A DNA stretch of 64,000 bases from an uncultured Collinsella sp. (GCA_937950325.1 CALFDJ010000008.1:62001-126000), one strand, 5' to 3'; positions 1 to 7,521 are shown, counted from the stretch's first letter. The notes: a model not told the origin generated them from the sequence alone. Translations and numbers: made by a program.

Positions 1-106
1 TGCTGATAGAACGTGACGGAAGCGACACGCCCCCGAGCCGCTTTGCCTACTCGGCTGGCAACCGCGCCCAGTTGAGCCACATCGACAAAAACCGAGCCAT
101 CAAAAC
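1..106. other. Left-edge stretch without an assignable gene
   Basis: A reading frame on the plus strand is open from base 3 to a stop at about 208, but it runs through the terminator hairpin at 107-178. If a gene ends here its true stop may lie left of the window, or this may be the 3' untranslated part of a transcript. I cannot assign a product. The strong plus-strand terminator just downstream suggests that a plus-strand transcript enters from the left. Confidence 0.3.
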
Positions 107-178
107 AGCTGCGGCGCCGTCTGGAGGAATGGACCCTTGTTTCCGGTCTTTTCCTCCAAGCGGCGCCGCAGCTTTTTT
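107..178 (+). terminator. Strong rho-independent terminator
   Basis: A long stem pairs AGCTGCGGCGCCG plus GGAGGAA on the left with TTCCTCC plus GCGGCGCCGCAGCT on the right, followed by six T. It would stop a plus-strand transcript arriving from outside the window, and lies just before the convergent GntR gene. Confidence 0.8.
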
Positions 179-200
179 GTGCCCCGGTAGCGTCTCGCAC

Positions 201-263
201 TTGCGGTGAAATACGGACTGTTTACACCATCAGAGCCGCAAAACAATCCCTATTTCACCGCAA
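201..263. repeat. TTGCGGTG palindromic repeat, copy 1
   Basis: The ends are TTGCGGTGAAATA and TATTTCACCGCAA, an inverted repeat around an unpaired centre. The right arm contains CAAAACAATCCCTATTTCACC, close to the CAAAACAGTCCGTATT arms of copies 3 and 4. It sits just beyond the stop codon of the GntR gene, so it may also act as a hairpin at that transcript's end. Confidence 0.75.
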
Positions 264-280
264 CTAATGAAGGGGACGAG

Positions 281-973
281 TTAGATGGCCGAGTCTTTGG
301 ACAGCTCAAAATAGTCGGGATGCAAGGCGATAACCGGACCTTGCTCTTCGGGCATCAGGTGCAGGTGCGTCTCTGCCAGATAGCTCGCCGCGTCGGTATC
401 GCCCCTCTTAATGGCCTCGAGAATCCGGCGATGCTGCCGACGAATCGGCTCCCAATCCAGATCCTGCGACACCATACGCAACCAGTTGTATCGCTCAAAA
501 TGCGTGTTGATGCTCTTCATCCAATCCCACAACATGTGACGACCGGCAATCTCAAAACATGTCTCATGGAACAGGTTGTCCAGATCGAAAAAGCGACGCG
601 TTTCGCTATGGTCGAGCGACTCGGACTCGGCAAGAATCTGCTCGAGCCGATGCTTTTGCTCGGGCGTGGCGGCAGAACAGCATTTAATGAGTACGCTTCT
701 CTCGAGTTTCTCGCGCAAGAAACAGGCGTTCTCGGCACGCTCCATGCTGATTTTTGAGACATAGGTACCGCTTTTGGGACGCGTTTCCACCAGCTCCTGC
801 TCGCGCAGACGCACAAAGGACTCGCGAATGGGTGTGCGCCCGATTCCCGTCTCTTTTTCCAGACCAATCGCCGAAAGGCGCGTGCCGGGCTTGAGCTCGG
901 CATAGATGATCTTGGACCGCAATGCGTTGTACGCCTGGTCTTGCAGGCTCTGATAATGCTGGTGTTGTTCCAT
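281..973 (-). CDS. GntR-family regulator with FCD effector domain
   Basis: A 230-residue transcription factor. Residues about 8-75 form the GntR winged helix, with the typical run GIGRTPIRESFVRLRE and the wing SGTYVSKIS. Residues about 85-215 resemble the all-helical FCD domain that senses small carboxylic or sugar acids in FadR/UxuR-type regulators. I chose the ATG at 973, which has GAGGG just upstream; a longer frame would run back through a palindromic repeat. The neighbouring gene on the same strand is a GntP-type permease, so sugar acids are a plausible ligand. The gene is flanked on both sides by copies of the TTGCGGTG palindrome. Family is confident; ligand is inferred. Confidence 0.88.
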   Translation of the reverse strand: MEQHQHYQSLQDQAYNALRSKIIYAELKPGTRLSAIGLEKETGIGRTPIRESFVRLREQELVETRPKSGTYVSKISMERAENACFLREKLERSVLIKCCSAATPEQKHRLEQILAESESLDHSETRRFFDLDNLFHETCFEIAGRHMLWDWMKSINTHFERYNWLRMVSQDLDWEPIRRQHRRILEAIKRGDTDAASYLAETHLHLMPEEQGPVIALHPDYFELSKDSAI

Positions 974-1042
974 AAAGCCCTCGGATGAAGCCTCGGTTAA
1001 TCGAATACCACTATGCAATACTATCGCATCCCCCGCCCCCTC

Positions 1043-1115
1043 ATAAGTTGCGGTGGAATAGTTCCTGTTCAAAGCCTTCAGCAGCAAAAACAGGAACTAT
1101 TCCACCGCAACTTAT
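1043..1115. repeat. TTGCGGTG palindromic repeat, copy 2
   Basis: A nearly perfect inverted repeat: ATAAGTTGCGGTGGAATAG with TTCCTG on the left, and CAGGAA with CTATTCCACCGCAACTTAT on the right, about 25-base arms. Pairing extends outward through CCCCCTCATAAG / CTTATGGGGG with one bulge. The inner part differs from copies 1, 3 and 4 while the outer TTGCGGTG arm is kept. It lies upstream of the GntR start. Confidence 0.75.
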
Positions 1116-1144
1116 GGGGGGACGGGTGCGACATGCCGTTGGTA

Positions 1145-1191
1145 TAAAAAGCAAAGGCCCGCGGACAGTTTGATAGGCAACTGTCCGCGGG
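1145..1191 (-). terminator. Terminator of the gntP transcript
   Basis: The stem CCCGCGGACAGTT / AACTGTCCGCGGG has a 7-base loop and, read on the minus strand, is followed by CCTTTGCTTTTT. It lies 38 bases beyond the GntP stop codon. Confidence 0.8.
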
Positions 1192-1228
1192 CTTGCGGTG
1201 AGACACGCTTGTCTTATGCGTTTCTCGC

Positions 1229-2563
1229 CTAGATAAACAGGCTCAGGATTAGAACCATGATGAGGCCGACAACGGAGTTGACGAGCTCCAACAGGCCCCA
1301 TGTCTTATAGGTATCCTTCATCGACAGGCCAAACGACTGCTGGAACAGCAGGTAGCCGCCGTCATACATAGGCGTGATGGTATTGGATGCGCAGGCGCAG
1401 ACCAGTACTGCAAGCACCGGGTTGATGCCAAACTGCGTAACCATAGGTGCCACGACGCCGGCGGCGGTGATGGCCGAGACGGTACCCTGGCCGGTAAGCA
1501 GGCGCAGGACCACCGTGATCACCCAAGCCAAAATCAGCGGCGACACCGGCATAAGGCTCACCATGTCGGCAAGCGTCGCGCCAACGCCAGAAGTAATGAT
1601 GACCTGCTTCATGATGCCGCCGGCACCGATAACGAGCAGCACGTTCGCGACGCCCTTGATAGCATCGGACATAGAGCTAGAGATCTCTCCGCCATCCATG
1701 CCGCGCGTATAACCATACGCAACCATGGCAAGAATCATCGTGATGAGCATAGTGATATCTGCGCTACCGATGCAGCTGGCAAGATCGTATGCAAAGCAAC
1801 CCTCGCCCACCGTGTTCTTGATAATCGAAGCCCCAATCATGATGATTGCCGGGAACAGCGGCACCAGAATGGAAAGCCAGAACGGCGGAAGCTCGTCCGC
1901 GGGCCTGCGCTCCGCCGGCTTCATAACATTGCCAAGCGGCATGTCATCGAGACCGGGGATGAAATGGCACAGCAAAAGACCAGAGCAGATAAGTGTCGGA
2001 ATCGTGACGATCAGACCAAAGATGTAGACCGGCGGAACCTCGGCACCAAAGGCACTCACCAGCGCCATAGGACCAGGCTGCGGCGGAAAAAGAGAATGGC
2101 CCATCGTGGTACCAGAAACAGCCGGGATAATCAGGCGCATATAGGGGATGTCGGCCTCTTTGGCGATGCTGATAACGAGCGGCGTAACGATAAGGAACGC
2201 CACCTCGTAGAACATGCTCATACCAAAGATAACGCCGATGATCAGAAGCGCAACAGGCAGCAGCTTAATACCGAGCTTGTCAACGATAGTGTCGGCAATC
2301 TGCTGCGAGGCACCCGAATCGGTCATCAGTTTTCCGATGGCTGCGCCAAAGATAATGATCAGCGCAAGCGACTTAAGCGTTCCGCCCAGTCCATCTTCCA
2401 TGGTGGTGACAAGGTCGCCCACAGAGATGCCGTCGGCAAGGGCGATAAAAATGGCGGAAAGAATAAGCGCAATGATGCTGTTGATTTTAAACTTAACGAT
2501 CATGGCGACCAGCAGGACTACGCCCACCAGCACCCAAAGGAGTGAAACAACTCCTGCATTCAT
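1229..2563 (-). CDS. GntP-family gluconate/sugar-acid permease
   Basis: A 444-residue, very hydrophobic protein of normal length for the GntP family of proton symporters, which carry gluconate, ketogluconates or related hydroxy acids across the inner membrane. The sequence alternates about a dozen hydrophobic segments with short polar loops and carries the family-like stretches GHSLFPPQPGPMAL and GASQQIADT. The start is the ATG at 2563, preceded by AAAAGGAGC at good spacing; a TTG further upstream is less likely. Its own terminator follows. A second GntP protein with a second GntR gene lies at 12.9-15.2 kb. Substrate is not decided by sequence; gluconate or KDG would fit the island further right. 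Confidence 0.9.
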   Translation of the reverse strand: MNAGVVSLLWVLVGVVLLVAMIVKFKINSIIALILSAIFIALADGISVGDLVTTMEDGLGGTLKSLALIIIFGAAIGKLMTDSGASQQIADTIVDKLGIKLLPVALLIIGVIFGMSMFYEVAFLIVTPLVISIAKEADIPYMRLIIPAVSGTTMGHSLFPPQPGPMALVSAFGAEVPPVYIFGLIVTIPTLICSGLLLCHFIPGLDDMPLGNVMKPAERRPADELPPFWLSILVPLFPAIIMIGASIIKNTVGEGCFAYDLASCIGSADITMLITMILAMVAYGYTRGMDGGEISSSMSDAIKGVANVLLVIGAGGIMKQVIITSGVGATLADMVSLMPVSPLILAWVITVVLRLLTGQGTVSAITAAGVVAPMVTQFGINPVLAVLVCACASNTITPMYDGGYLLFQQSFGLSMKDTYKTWGLLELVNSVVGLIMVLILSLFI

Positions 2564-2629
2564 AGATAAGCTCCTTTTAACTGGCAATGAAGCCAAGTGC
2601 TTCTATTCGAAATAGCAGCTTTTACTCGC

Positions 2630-3064
2630 TTACAGGTTGGCGACAATTGCCTGGGCGATCTCGTCGTACTGAGCCGACTCGAGCGTGACGCGACCGGGGT
2701 TCATGGCAAACACGTCGCCAAACTCAAACGGGTCGTCCTTGTACTTGGGGACGATATGCACGTGCAGGTGATGCATGGTGTCGCCGTAGGCACCAAAGTT
2801 AATCTTGTCGGGATTGAACGCCTTGTGCAGCGCTGCCGCGACATGGCGGACATCGGCCATAAAGGCGGCGGCGTCTTCCTCGGACATGCAGGAGATGTCA
2901 TCGACGTGCTGCTTGGAGACCACGATTACGCGGCCCTTATGACTCTGCTCCTTAAACAAGATGAGCTTGCTGGCAGGCAGGTCAAGCATGGGGATGCCAA
3001 AGGCATCGACGAGCGTGTTGTCGGTCCCGCACATGCAGTACGAGCAATCGGTATGCTGTTCCAT
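2630..3064 (-). CDS. HIT-family nucleotide hydrolase/transferase
   Basis: A 144-residue histidine-triad protein. The active-site motif HHLHVHIVP lies near residues 93-101, and an N-terminal CSYCMCG gives a zinc-binding-like pair found in many HIT proteins. Known relatives hydrolyse dinucleoside polyphosphates or nucleoside phosphoramidates in the cytoplasm. The ATG at 3064 has GAAAGGATC as ribosome site; the longer open frame upstream passes through the 34-base palindrome at 3162-3195 and is not used. The gene is divergent from the YczE-like gene, with almost 500 bases of structured DNA between them. Confidence 0.9.
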   Translation of the reverse strand: MEQHTDCSYCMCGTDNTLVDAFGIPMLDLPASKLILFKEQSHKGRVIVVSKQHVDDISCMSEEDAAAFMADVRHVAAALHKAFNPDKINFGAYGDTMHHLHVHIVPKYKDDPFEFGDVFAMNPGRVTLESAQYDEIAQAIVANL

Positions 3065-3161
3065 GGTGATCCTTTCGATCTGGACAATGATGAATGCCGC
3101 TTTTGCGGCAGGCGTAACCCCTCGTTTACACCACCAGATAATGGACAGATACAACGCATGC

Positions 3162-3195
3162 GTAGTCGATACGAAATCGGTTTCGTATCGACTAC
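3162..3195. promoter_or_regulatory. 34-base palindrome with a LacI-type core
   Basis: The arms GTAGTCGATACGAAA and TTTCGTATCGACTAC flank a core reading CGAAATCGGTTTCG; only one base pair of the 34-base palindrome is mismatched. The core resembles LacI-family operators with central CCGG or CGAT symmetry. A second site, CGAAACCGATTTCG, lies 125 bases away at 3297-3310, a spacing that would allow DNA looping. Confidence 0.6.
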
Positions 3196-3229
3196 CGCCA
3201 TGATACAGCCAACGAGTTGTTACGATTAA

Positions 3230-3241
3230 GTGAACGTTCAC
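3230..3241. promoter_or_regulatory. GTGAACGTTCAC operator-like site
   Basis: A perfect 12-base palindrome identical to the core of the sites before kduD, the GPH symporter and uxaC. It lies upstream of the putative promoter at 3260-3286, so the YczE-like gene may share the regulator of the pectin genes. Confidence 0.6.
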
Positions 3242-3259
3242 TTTTTATTGTTTTTCTCT

Positions 3260-3310
3260 TTGCAAATAGAATCCCGTACGTATACTAAGGCTCAAACGAA
3301 ACCGATTTCG
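3260..3310 (+). promoter_or_regulatory. Putative promoter with operator at the start site
   Basis: TTGCAA at 3260-3265 and TATACT at 3281-3286 form a candidate sigma-70-type promoter with a short 15-base spacer. CGAAACCGATTTCG at 3297-3310 sits where transcription would begin and is the partner of the palindrome core at 3172-3185, consistent with repression by a LacI-family protein not encoded next door. Confidence 0.45.
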
Positions 3311-3551
3311 TCGAGCGTGAGCAATAGGATGCTAAGACGCACCCTACCATCTTGGCATCCTATTGCCCACGCAATGTCATTTGCTTTCCTCCCGTCTCGC
3401 TGGCTCTTCAGTCCCATTCCGGCACAGCGAGACACTTCCTAGACAACTGACCGTGGGGCCGGCTTTTCTGCTTTAACAGCAGTGCCTCCGATAACCCTCT
3501 TTTGCCGGTCCGGGTCAGTTTTTTCACACAACCGAAAGGACGGGTAGCAAC
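3311..3551 (+). promoter_or_regulatory. Structured leader with an attenuator-like terminator
   Basis: The untranslated leader of the YczE-like gene can form several stems. One pairs GCAATAGGATGC with GCATCCTATTGC at about 3321-3367. A second pairs GTCTCGCTG with CAGCGAGAC at about 3395-3433. A closing hairpin pairs AACTGACC at 3445 and GGGCCGGC with GCCGGTCC and GGTCAGTT at 3520, followed by six T (3519-3524). No gene ends upstream on this strand, so the terminator lies inside the leader of the gene it precedes. That is the layout of a riboswitch or other attenuator; I do not recognise a known class. Confidence 0.5.
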
Positions 3552-4232
3552 ATGCGACCGTTCATCATCATGAATGGCGAGAAGATCGATTGGTTCCATA
3601 CCGTCATCAGGATGCTGATGTATCTGGCGGGCGTTGCAGTACTGGCACTCGGCATGAGTCTCCAGACGGCATCCGGCCTGGGTGTCGCCGCGCTCACGTG
3701 CTTTGCCACAACCCTATCCATGCTCACGGGCAAGACGCTCGGCTTTTGGATCACTGCTACCTATGTCGCCTACATCGTGGCACAATTCACTATCTTGCGA
3801 CGCGAGTTCCAGCCGCGCATCCTGCTCAAGCTGTGCTTCTCAACGCTCATCGGCGGCTTCACCGACTTCTTCATGGCGGTCAACCCGCTGCATCCCGCAG
3901 CACTCCCCATACAGGTTGAGACCATGCTGCTCTCCCTCGCTGTCACTGCATTTGGCGTAAGCCTCGTCGTCAACATGGGCGTTGTCCCCAACGCGCCCGA
4001 CGACCTGGTGCAGGTCATTGCCGAAAAGATTAAACGCCGCTTTGGCGACGTAAAAGTCGTGTTCGACTGCTCGCATGTCGCCGTGTCTCTCGTTCTGTCG
4101 CTCGCGCTCATGCACAACCTGGGCGGCTTTGGCGTGACCACCGCCATCTCGGCGCTGTTCTTGGGCCATGTCATCAGCATCGCTAATAAGCTGTTCGCCC
4201 AGCGCTTTGTGCGCGCGGCATTCGGGAAATAG
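3552..4232 (+). CDS. YczE/YitT-like integral membrane protein
   Basis: A 226-residue protein with about five to six membrane segments and little else. The N-terminal GMSLQTASGLGVAALTCF and later GVVPNAPDDLVQVI match the pattern seen in the YczE/YyaS group of uncharacterised membrane proteins. The ATG at 3552 follows GAAAGGACGGGTAGC; an in-frame ATG at 3570 is an alternative. It is a single-gene unit on the plus strand, preceded by operators and an attenuator-like leader, which suggests tight control. Members sometimes sit near vitamin or amino-acid genes, but nothing here fixes a substrate. The following ATPase gene is separated by a tandem-repeat tract. Confidence 0.75.
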   Translation: MRPFIIMNGEKIDWFHTVIRMLMYLAGVAVLALGMSLQTASGLGVAALTCFATTLSMLTGKTLGFWITATYVAYIVAQFTILRREFQPRILLKLCFSTLIGGFTDFFMAVNPLHPAALPIQVETMLLSLAVTAFGVSLVVNMGVVPNAPDDLVQVIAEKIKRRFGDVKVVFDCSHVAVSLVLSLALMHNLGGFGVTTAISALFLGHVISIANKLFAQRFVRAAFGK

Positions 4233-4259
4233 CACCACCGTAAGAACCCGCAAACAGCG

Positions 4260-4330
4260 CTATACTTTGCTATATCTCACTATACTTTGCTATATCTTGC
4301 TATACTTTGCTATATCTCGCTATATCTTGA
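4260..4330. repeat. 20-base tandem repeat upstream of the AAA ATPase
   Basis: About 3.5 copies of CTATACTTTGCTATATCTCA-like units follow each other directly, each made of two related 10-base halves (CTATACTTTG and CTATATCT(C/T)(A/G)). The tract is strikingly AT-rich against the GC-rich surroundings and ends about 15 bases before the start codon. It offers several overlapping TATACT/TATATC -10-like hexamers and could be a promoter array or a binding array for a repressor. Confidence 0.8.
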
Positions 4331-4345
4331 GCAAAGGTGGCTCAC

Positions 4346-5437
4346 ATGCAAACAAACCCTTTTAAGCCCACAGCAGGTAAAACACCTCCCACGATTATCG
4401 GCCGCGAAGATGTGCTCGAAGAATTCAATGAGGGCCTCATCAACGGGCCTGGTGCCCCTGGGCGCCTAATGCGCATAGCCGGCGTCCGTGGAACGGGCAA
4501 GACGGTCCTCCTTGACGAGTGCTCACGTTTGGCGCAAAGCCGTGGCTGGACGGTCATAAAAGAGGTCGCAACCGAGGGACTTTGCCAGCGCATTCTCGAA
4601 CAGCTGCAGCCCAAATTCCAGGCCAAGCACGCCAGATTTGAGCCCACCGTAGCTGGCATATCCATCGGCAGCATAGACATTGAGCGAATCGGTCCATCGC
4701 TACGCGACGCCATGAGACAGACAATATCCAAGAATGAAAATGGCCTGCTCATCACTCTCGACGAGGTTCAAGACGCAGAGCTCGATGAGGTCCGAACGCT
4801 CTCCATTGCGATTCAGCAGGTTATCGGCGAAGACCTTGATATAGCCTTTGTTTTTGCGGGGCTGCCTTCGATGATTGAAAGCATCATCAACGGAAAGACA
4901 CTTACGTTTTTGCGCCGTGCCCTCCCCTTTGACCTGAAGGCTGTGGCAGTAACCGAAGTGTCGTACTCCCTCGAGGAAACCATTGAAGCGTCTGGCATGG
5001 AGTTGCAGCCAGGTATTGCCGGCCAACTTGCCGAGGCAACGCAAGGTTATCCTTTCATGATCCAACTCGTTGGATACTACGCATGGCAGTTGGCAAGACG
5101 CGCACATACACCGATTATTGGAGAAGAAGAAGCCGAGCGCGGCATTGCAACGGCACGCGAACGCTTCTGTGCCATGGTGATTGAGCCCGCGCTACAGCGC
5201 ATTCCGCCCACGTGCATCGCTTATCTGCTGAGCATGGCATCTTTGGGGCAGACGAGCTCGACCAGCATGGTTGCCGATGCCCTAAACAAAACACCTCAAC
5301 AGGTGAGTTCCGTCCGCAGCCGCCTGTTAAGAGAATCGATTATCGAGGCTCCCTCGTACGGCAAGGTCTCATTTGCCATCCCCTACATGCGCGACTACCT
5401 CTACGAGCACAAAGCCGAACTGGAAGTTGAACTGTAG
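4346..5437 (+). CDS. AAA-family ATPase with C-terminal winged helix
   Basis: A 363-residue P-loop ATPase of the group often labelled archaeal-type or ORC/Cdc6-like ATPase. Walker A is GVRGTGKT at residues 46-53; Walker B is LLITLDEVQD at about 134-143; a sensor-1-like VFAGLPSM follows. The last 90 residues look like a winged helix (VSSVRSRLLRESIIEAPSYG). I chose the ATG at 4346, with AAAGG eight bases upstream, over a GTG at 4337. Relatives are common in gut bacteria and are mostly of unknown role; some act in mobile elements or toxin-like units. Here the gene stands alone between two repeat arrays and next to integrase debris, so it may be cargo of the lost element. Confidence 0.8.
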   Translation: MQTNPFKPTAGKTPPTIIGREDVLEEFNEGLINGPGAPGRLMRIAGVRGTGKTVLLDECSRLAQSRGWTVIKEVATEGLCQRILEQLQPKFQAKHARFEPTVAGISIGSIDIERIGPSLRDAMRQTISKNENGLLITLDEVQDAELDEVRTLSIAIQQVIGEDLDIAFVFAGLPSMIESIINGKTLTFLRRALPFDLKAVAVTEVSYSLEETIEASGMELQPGIAGQLAEATQGYPFMIQLVGYYAWQLARRAHTPIIGEEEAERGIATARERFCAMVIEPALQRIPPTCIAYLLSMASLGQTSSTSMVADALNKTPQQVSSVRSRLLRESIIEAPSYGKVSFAIPYMRDYLYEHKAELEVEL

Positions 5438-5456
5438 AAACGGCAACTGCCCTGCA

Positions 5457-5584
5457 AGACGAAAACCGTTTTCGTACGGATTTAAAGCAGACGTAAACGA
5501 TTTTCGTCTTGATTTGCGTACGGAATTAAGACGTAAATTGCGCTTTCGTACGCTTATTACCAGACGCAAATTGTTTTCGTCCGG
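5457..5584. repeat. Four degenerate palindromic repeats downstream of the ATPase
   Basis: Four related palindromic units start at 5457, 5489, 5529 and 5562, each of the form AGACG(A/T/C)AAA(C/T)(C/G/T)...TTTTCGT(A/C)(C/T)G. Spacing is 32, 40 and 33 bases. They begin 20 bases after the ATPase stop codon. The layout resembles a set of protein-binding iterons more than a terminator, since no T tract follows. Confidence 0.65.
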
Positions 5585-5604
5585 CCATGCGTCCCCAATC
5601 TAGA

Positions 5605-5635
5605 CGAAAAGAGCCCCGAGCTCGAATCGGGGCTC
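5605..5635 (-). terminator. Terminator after the integrase remnant
   Basis: AGCCCCGA pairs with TCGGGGCT around CTCGAA, followed on the minus strand by CTTTTCG. It lies 31 bases beyond the stop codon of the integrase remnant. Confidence 0.65.
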
Positions 5636-5665
5636 GATGTAAGTTCTAGGGTGTCAGAAGTTACA

Positions 5666-6936
5666 TCAGCCGCTTACGACCGCTCTGTCTATCTCTCCGA
5701 GCGGGACAGGCGCCGATGCCCTGATCTCTGCCATGTCGAGGTGCGAGATCAAATCCTTGGCGCGCTCGCCGGAGTGGTATGCCTTGTTCGGCGCCACCTT
5801 CCTGTAGAGCTTCTTGAGCTTCGTCTTCCCCTTGTTGCCCGGCGGCATCTCCGTCTCAGGTGGCAGCCCTAGGAAGGACAGGACGCCGGGCAGGTCGCAC
5901 AGCATCACGTCCTCGATGTCGGCCTTGGCCGCCAGGTCGACGACTCTCTGCGCTGTCGGCGAGATGTTCGGGGTGCTGCTACCGCCCGCTGGTTCGGAAG
6001 CTGGCGGGCAGTAGCGGGCAGTAGCGGCAGTAGCGGTGTGGCTCGATAGGCCCGAATATCCGTAAGGAAGGTGCTCGCTCTCATATGTGCTGATATGCCT
6101 CGCCTCGCGAACCTTGGGATGCTTCCTGAGGTAATCCCTCAATTCGAGCCACTCTTTATGCTCATAACGCTTCGAAATCGTTTCCCCGTCGACAGTTTCC
6201 TTCACATAATGGTATGTTCGAACGCCTTCGAACTTGCCGAACCCGTTCTCGACGCTGAAGTTTCTGAACCAGCGCGAAAACCCATTCAGATCCATGAAGT
6301 TGACTTGGGGATGCCTGTCTTTCGTTCGTTCGAATGAGTGGACGAGCGGAGTGCCTTTGACTTGTTCCAGGCCGAAGGCTTCCATTTCGCGGGCCTGCTC
6401 CTTTTTCCAGAATTCGAGATACGACGTCAGCGTCTCGCTTATCGAGATCCTCCGCACGCTTTTCTTGCTTTTGGGCGAGCGAACGCTTCGATCGGCCGCG
6501 AACTGCTGCTCAATGAGGATGCTTCTGTTCTCGACGGAGACATCGGACCACGTCATCCCGAGGGCTTCTGCCCTTCTCATGTCGGTGTCGAGCATGAGCA
6601 TCACGCATGTGATGTGCGCGTCCGGTTCTCGATTGAGTAGGATGTCGAGTAGGCGAGCGGCGTGATGGTTCCTTCGCGGTTGTCGTGGAACTTTTTTGCG
6701 TACGAGCCGACGGTGTCCCTCGATTTTTGGACGTAGGTGCCGCTGTTGAGTTCTGCCTTGTAGGCTTCGAGTGCGGCGTCGACCTCTCGGCTTTTGGTGG
6801 TATGTATGGTCTGCCACGGCGAATAGCGGTATTTGCCCGTGACCGGATCCTTGCCGAGGCTGTGACGGTAGCGCCACGTGTATTTGTCGCGGCGTTGCTT
6901 CGTTCCTTTGCCTATGACGAGAGGTCGGTCGTTCAT
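5666..6936 (-). pseudogene. Decayed tyrosine-type integrase
   Basis: Two frames together recall one phage-type integrase. From 6936 the first frame (111 residues) has the N-terminal arm-binding domain (KYTWRYRHSLGKDPVTGKYR, then SYAKKFHDNREG) and stops at 6601. The second frame enters with RLLDILLNREPDAHITCVML and the box-I arginine in DTDMRRAEALGMTWSD, so most of the core-binding domain is missing and the frame has changed. It continues to YGYSGLSSH, where the HxxR box should follow. Instead a short repeat (about 5985-6040, GCGGGCAGTA units on the plus strand) leads into about 100 unrelated residues. The second histidine box and the catalytic tyrosine are absent, so it cannot be active. Confidence 0.8.
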
Positions 6937-7001
6937 CGTGTTCCTTGCCTGAAGTGCCTGAGAATCGCGCTCGGTTGCGCGGAATGGCGCAAAGGGCTGG
7001 G

Positions 7002-7067
7002 GCGGGTGGGCATTACCCTTGGTGGTGGGCCCTGCGTGGGGTCACACCCCAAGGGTAATGCTCCGCC
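7002..7067. repeat. Inverted repeat between integrase start and att-like site
   Basis: GGGCATTACCCTTGG and CCAAGGGTAATGCTC form arms of about 14 bases around a GC-rich 30-base centre. It lies between the integrase remnant and the tRNA fragment. No T tract marks it as a terminator; it may be part of the recombination or regulatory region of the lost element. Confidence 0.5.
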
Positions 7068-7089
7068 TGACCGCTTTCAAGCTCGTTGT

Positions 7090-7188
7090 GGGTCGAATTT
7101 GGGTCGAATTATTCCGCGTACTTTTCTTTCGTAAATCTATGAAAACATCAAATGACCTGGAGTTATATTGACTTCAATTTGGGTCGAA
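7090..7188. promoter_or_regulatory. Three GGGTCGAA direct repeats, possible integrase arm sites
   Basis: GGGTCGAA occurs at 7090-7097, 7101-7108 and 7181-7188, mostly within TTTGGGTCGAA. They lie between the integrase start and the tRNA-derived core at 7214, the position expected of arm-type binding sites in an attachment region. Confidence 0.45.
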
Positions 7189-7213
7189 ATGTCTGAATGA
7201 AACAACGTCGTAG

Positions 7214-7262
7214 CGACCTCATAACCCGAAGGTCGGTGGTTCAAATCCGCCCCCCGCGACCA
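7214..7262 (+). other. 3' half of initiator tRNA-Met, likely attachment site
   Basis: CTCATAACCCGAAGG is an anticodon loop and 3' stem with anticodon CAT. It is followed by a complete T arm (GGTCGGTGGTTCAAATCC) and acceptor end CCCCGCGACCA, as in initiator tRNAs. The 5' half is missing: the bases before 7214 show no D arm and no partner for the acceptor. This is what an element leaves at its far end after integrating in the 3' part of a tRNA gene. With the tRNA on the plus strand, the intact copy would be expected further left, and none is in the window. Confidence 0.75.
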
Positions 7263-7271
7263 TGAAACTTC

Positions 7272-7308
7272 AGGTCGGAAGCATAAAAGCTCCCGACCTT
7301 TTTCTTTG
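7272..7308 (+). terminator. Terminator following the tRNA fragment
   Basis: AGGTCGG / CCGACCT with a short loop and TTTTTCTTT. It starts ten bases after the CCA end, so it is probably the original terminator of the initiator tRNA gene, now separated from its promoter. Confidence 0.7.
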
Positions 7309-7521
7309 TCTAGGGGTTTCGGCATCTCTCGTTCTTTGGGTACCTCGAGGCGGGCAATCAGATAGATGCTTACGAGTATCATAGGGTCTTTTTACGTCGC
7401 GGTCGTGTCTCGTACTGGTGCGCCGCTCTTTGTGGGACGTGTCACTTTGCCATAGGTTGTCCGGCGGCGGGGCGCAGGTCGTTCCCCGTGGCGTCGCTCC
7501 TTTCGACGCTACGCTGCCTGG

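Noticed and set aside
206..757. Plus-strand frame over the end of the GntR gene
   Set aside because: Starts inside a TTGCGGTG palindrome and is antisense to the GntR coding region; no ribosome site.
3311..3551. Known riboswitch (TPP, FMN, T-box, SAM, folate) before the YczE-like gene
   Set aside because: I looked for the usual conserved cores such as the T-box GGTGG-type sequence and TPP CTGAGA and did not find them, so I only call a structured leader.
4260..5584. CRISPR array
   Set aside because: The two repeat tracts have no spacer-repeat alternation with unique spacers; units are direct tandem or degenerate palindromes and no cas gene is present.
1..7213. Intact prophage
   Set aside because: Apart from the broken integrase no phage structural, lysis or replication genes are present.
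7002..7262. Complete tRNA gene
   Set aside because: Only the anticodon 3' stem, T arm and acceptor 3' strand are present; no D arm or 5' acceptor strand can be found upstream.
7137..7382. Minus-strand frame of 81 codons with a GADLNHRPSGYE-like stretch
   Set aside because: This is the antisense of the tRNA 3' half, a well-known false protein; there is no ribosome site and the frame crosses the tRNA terminator.
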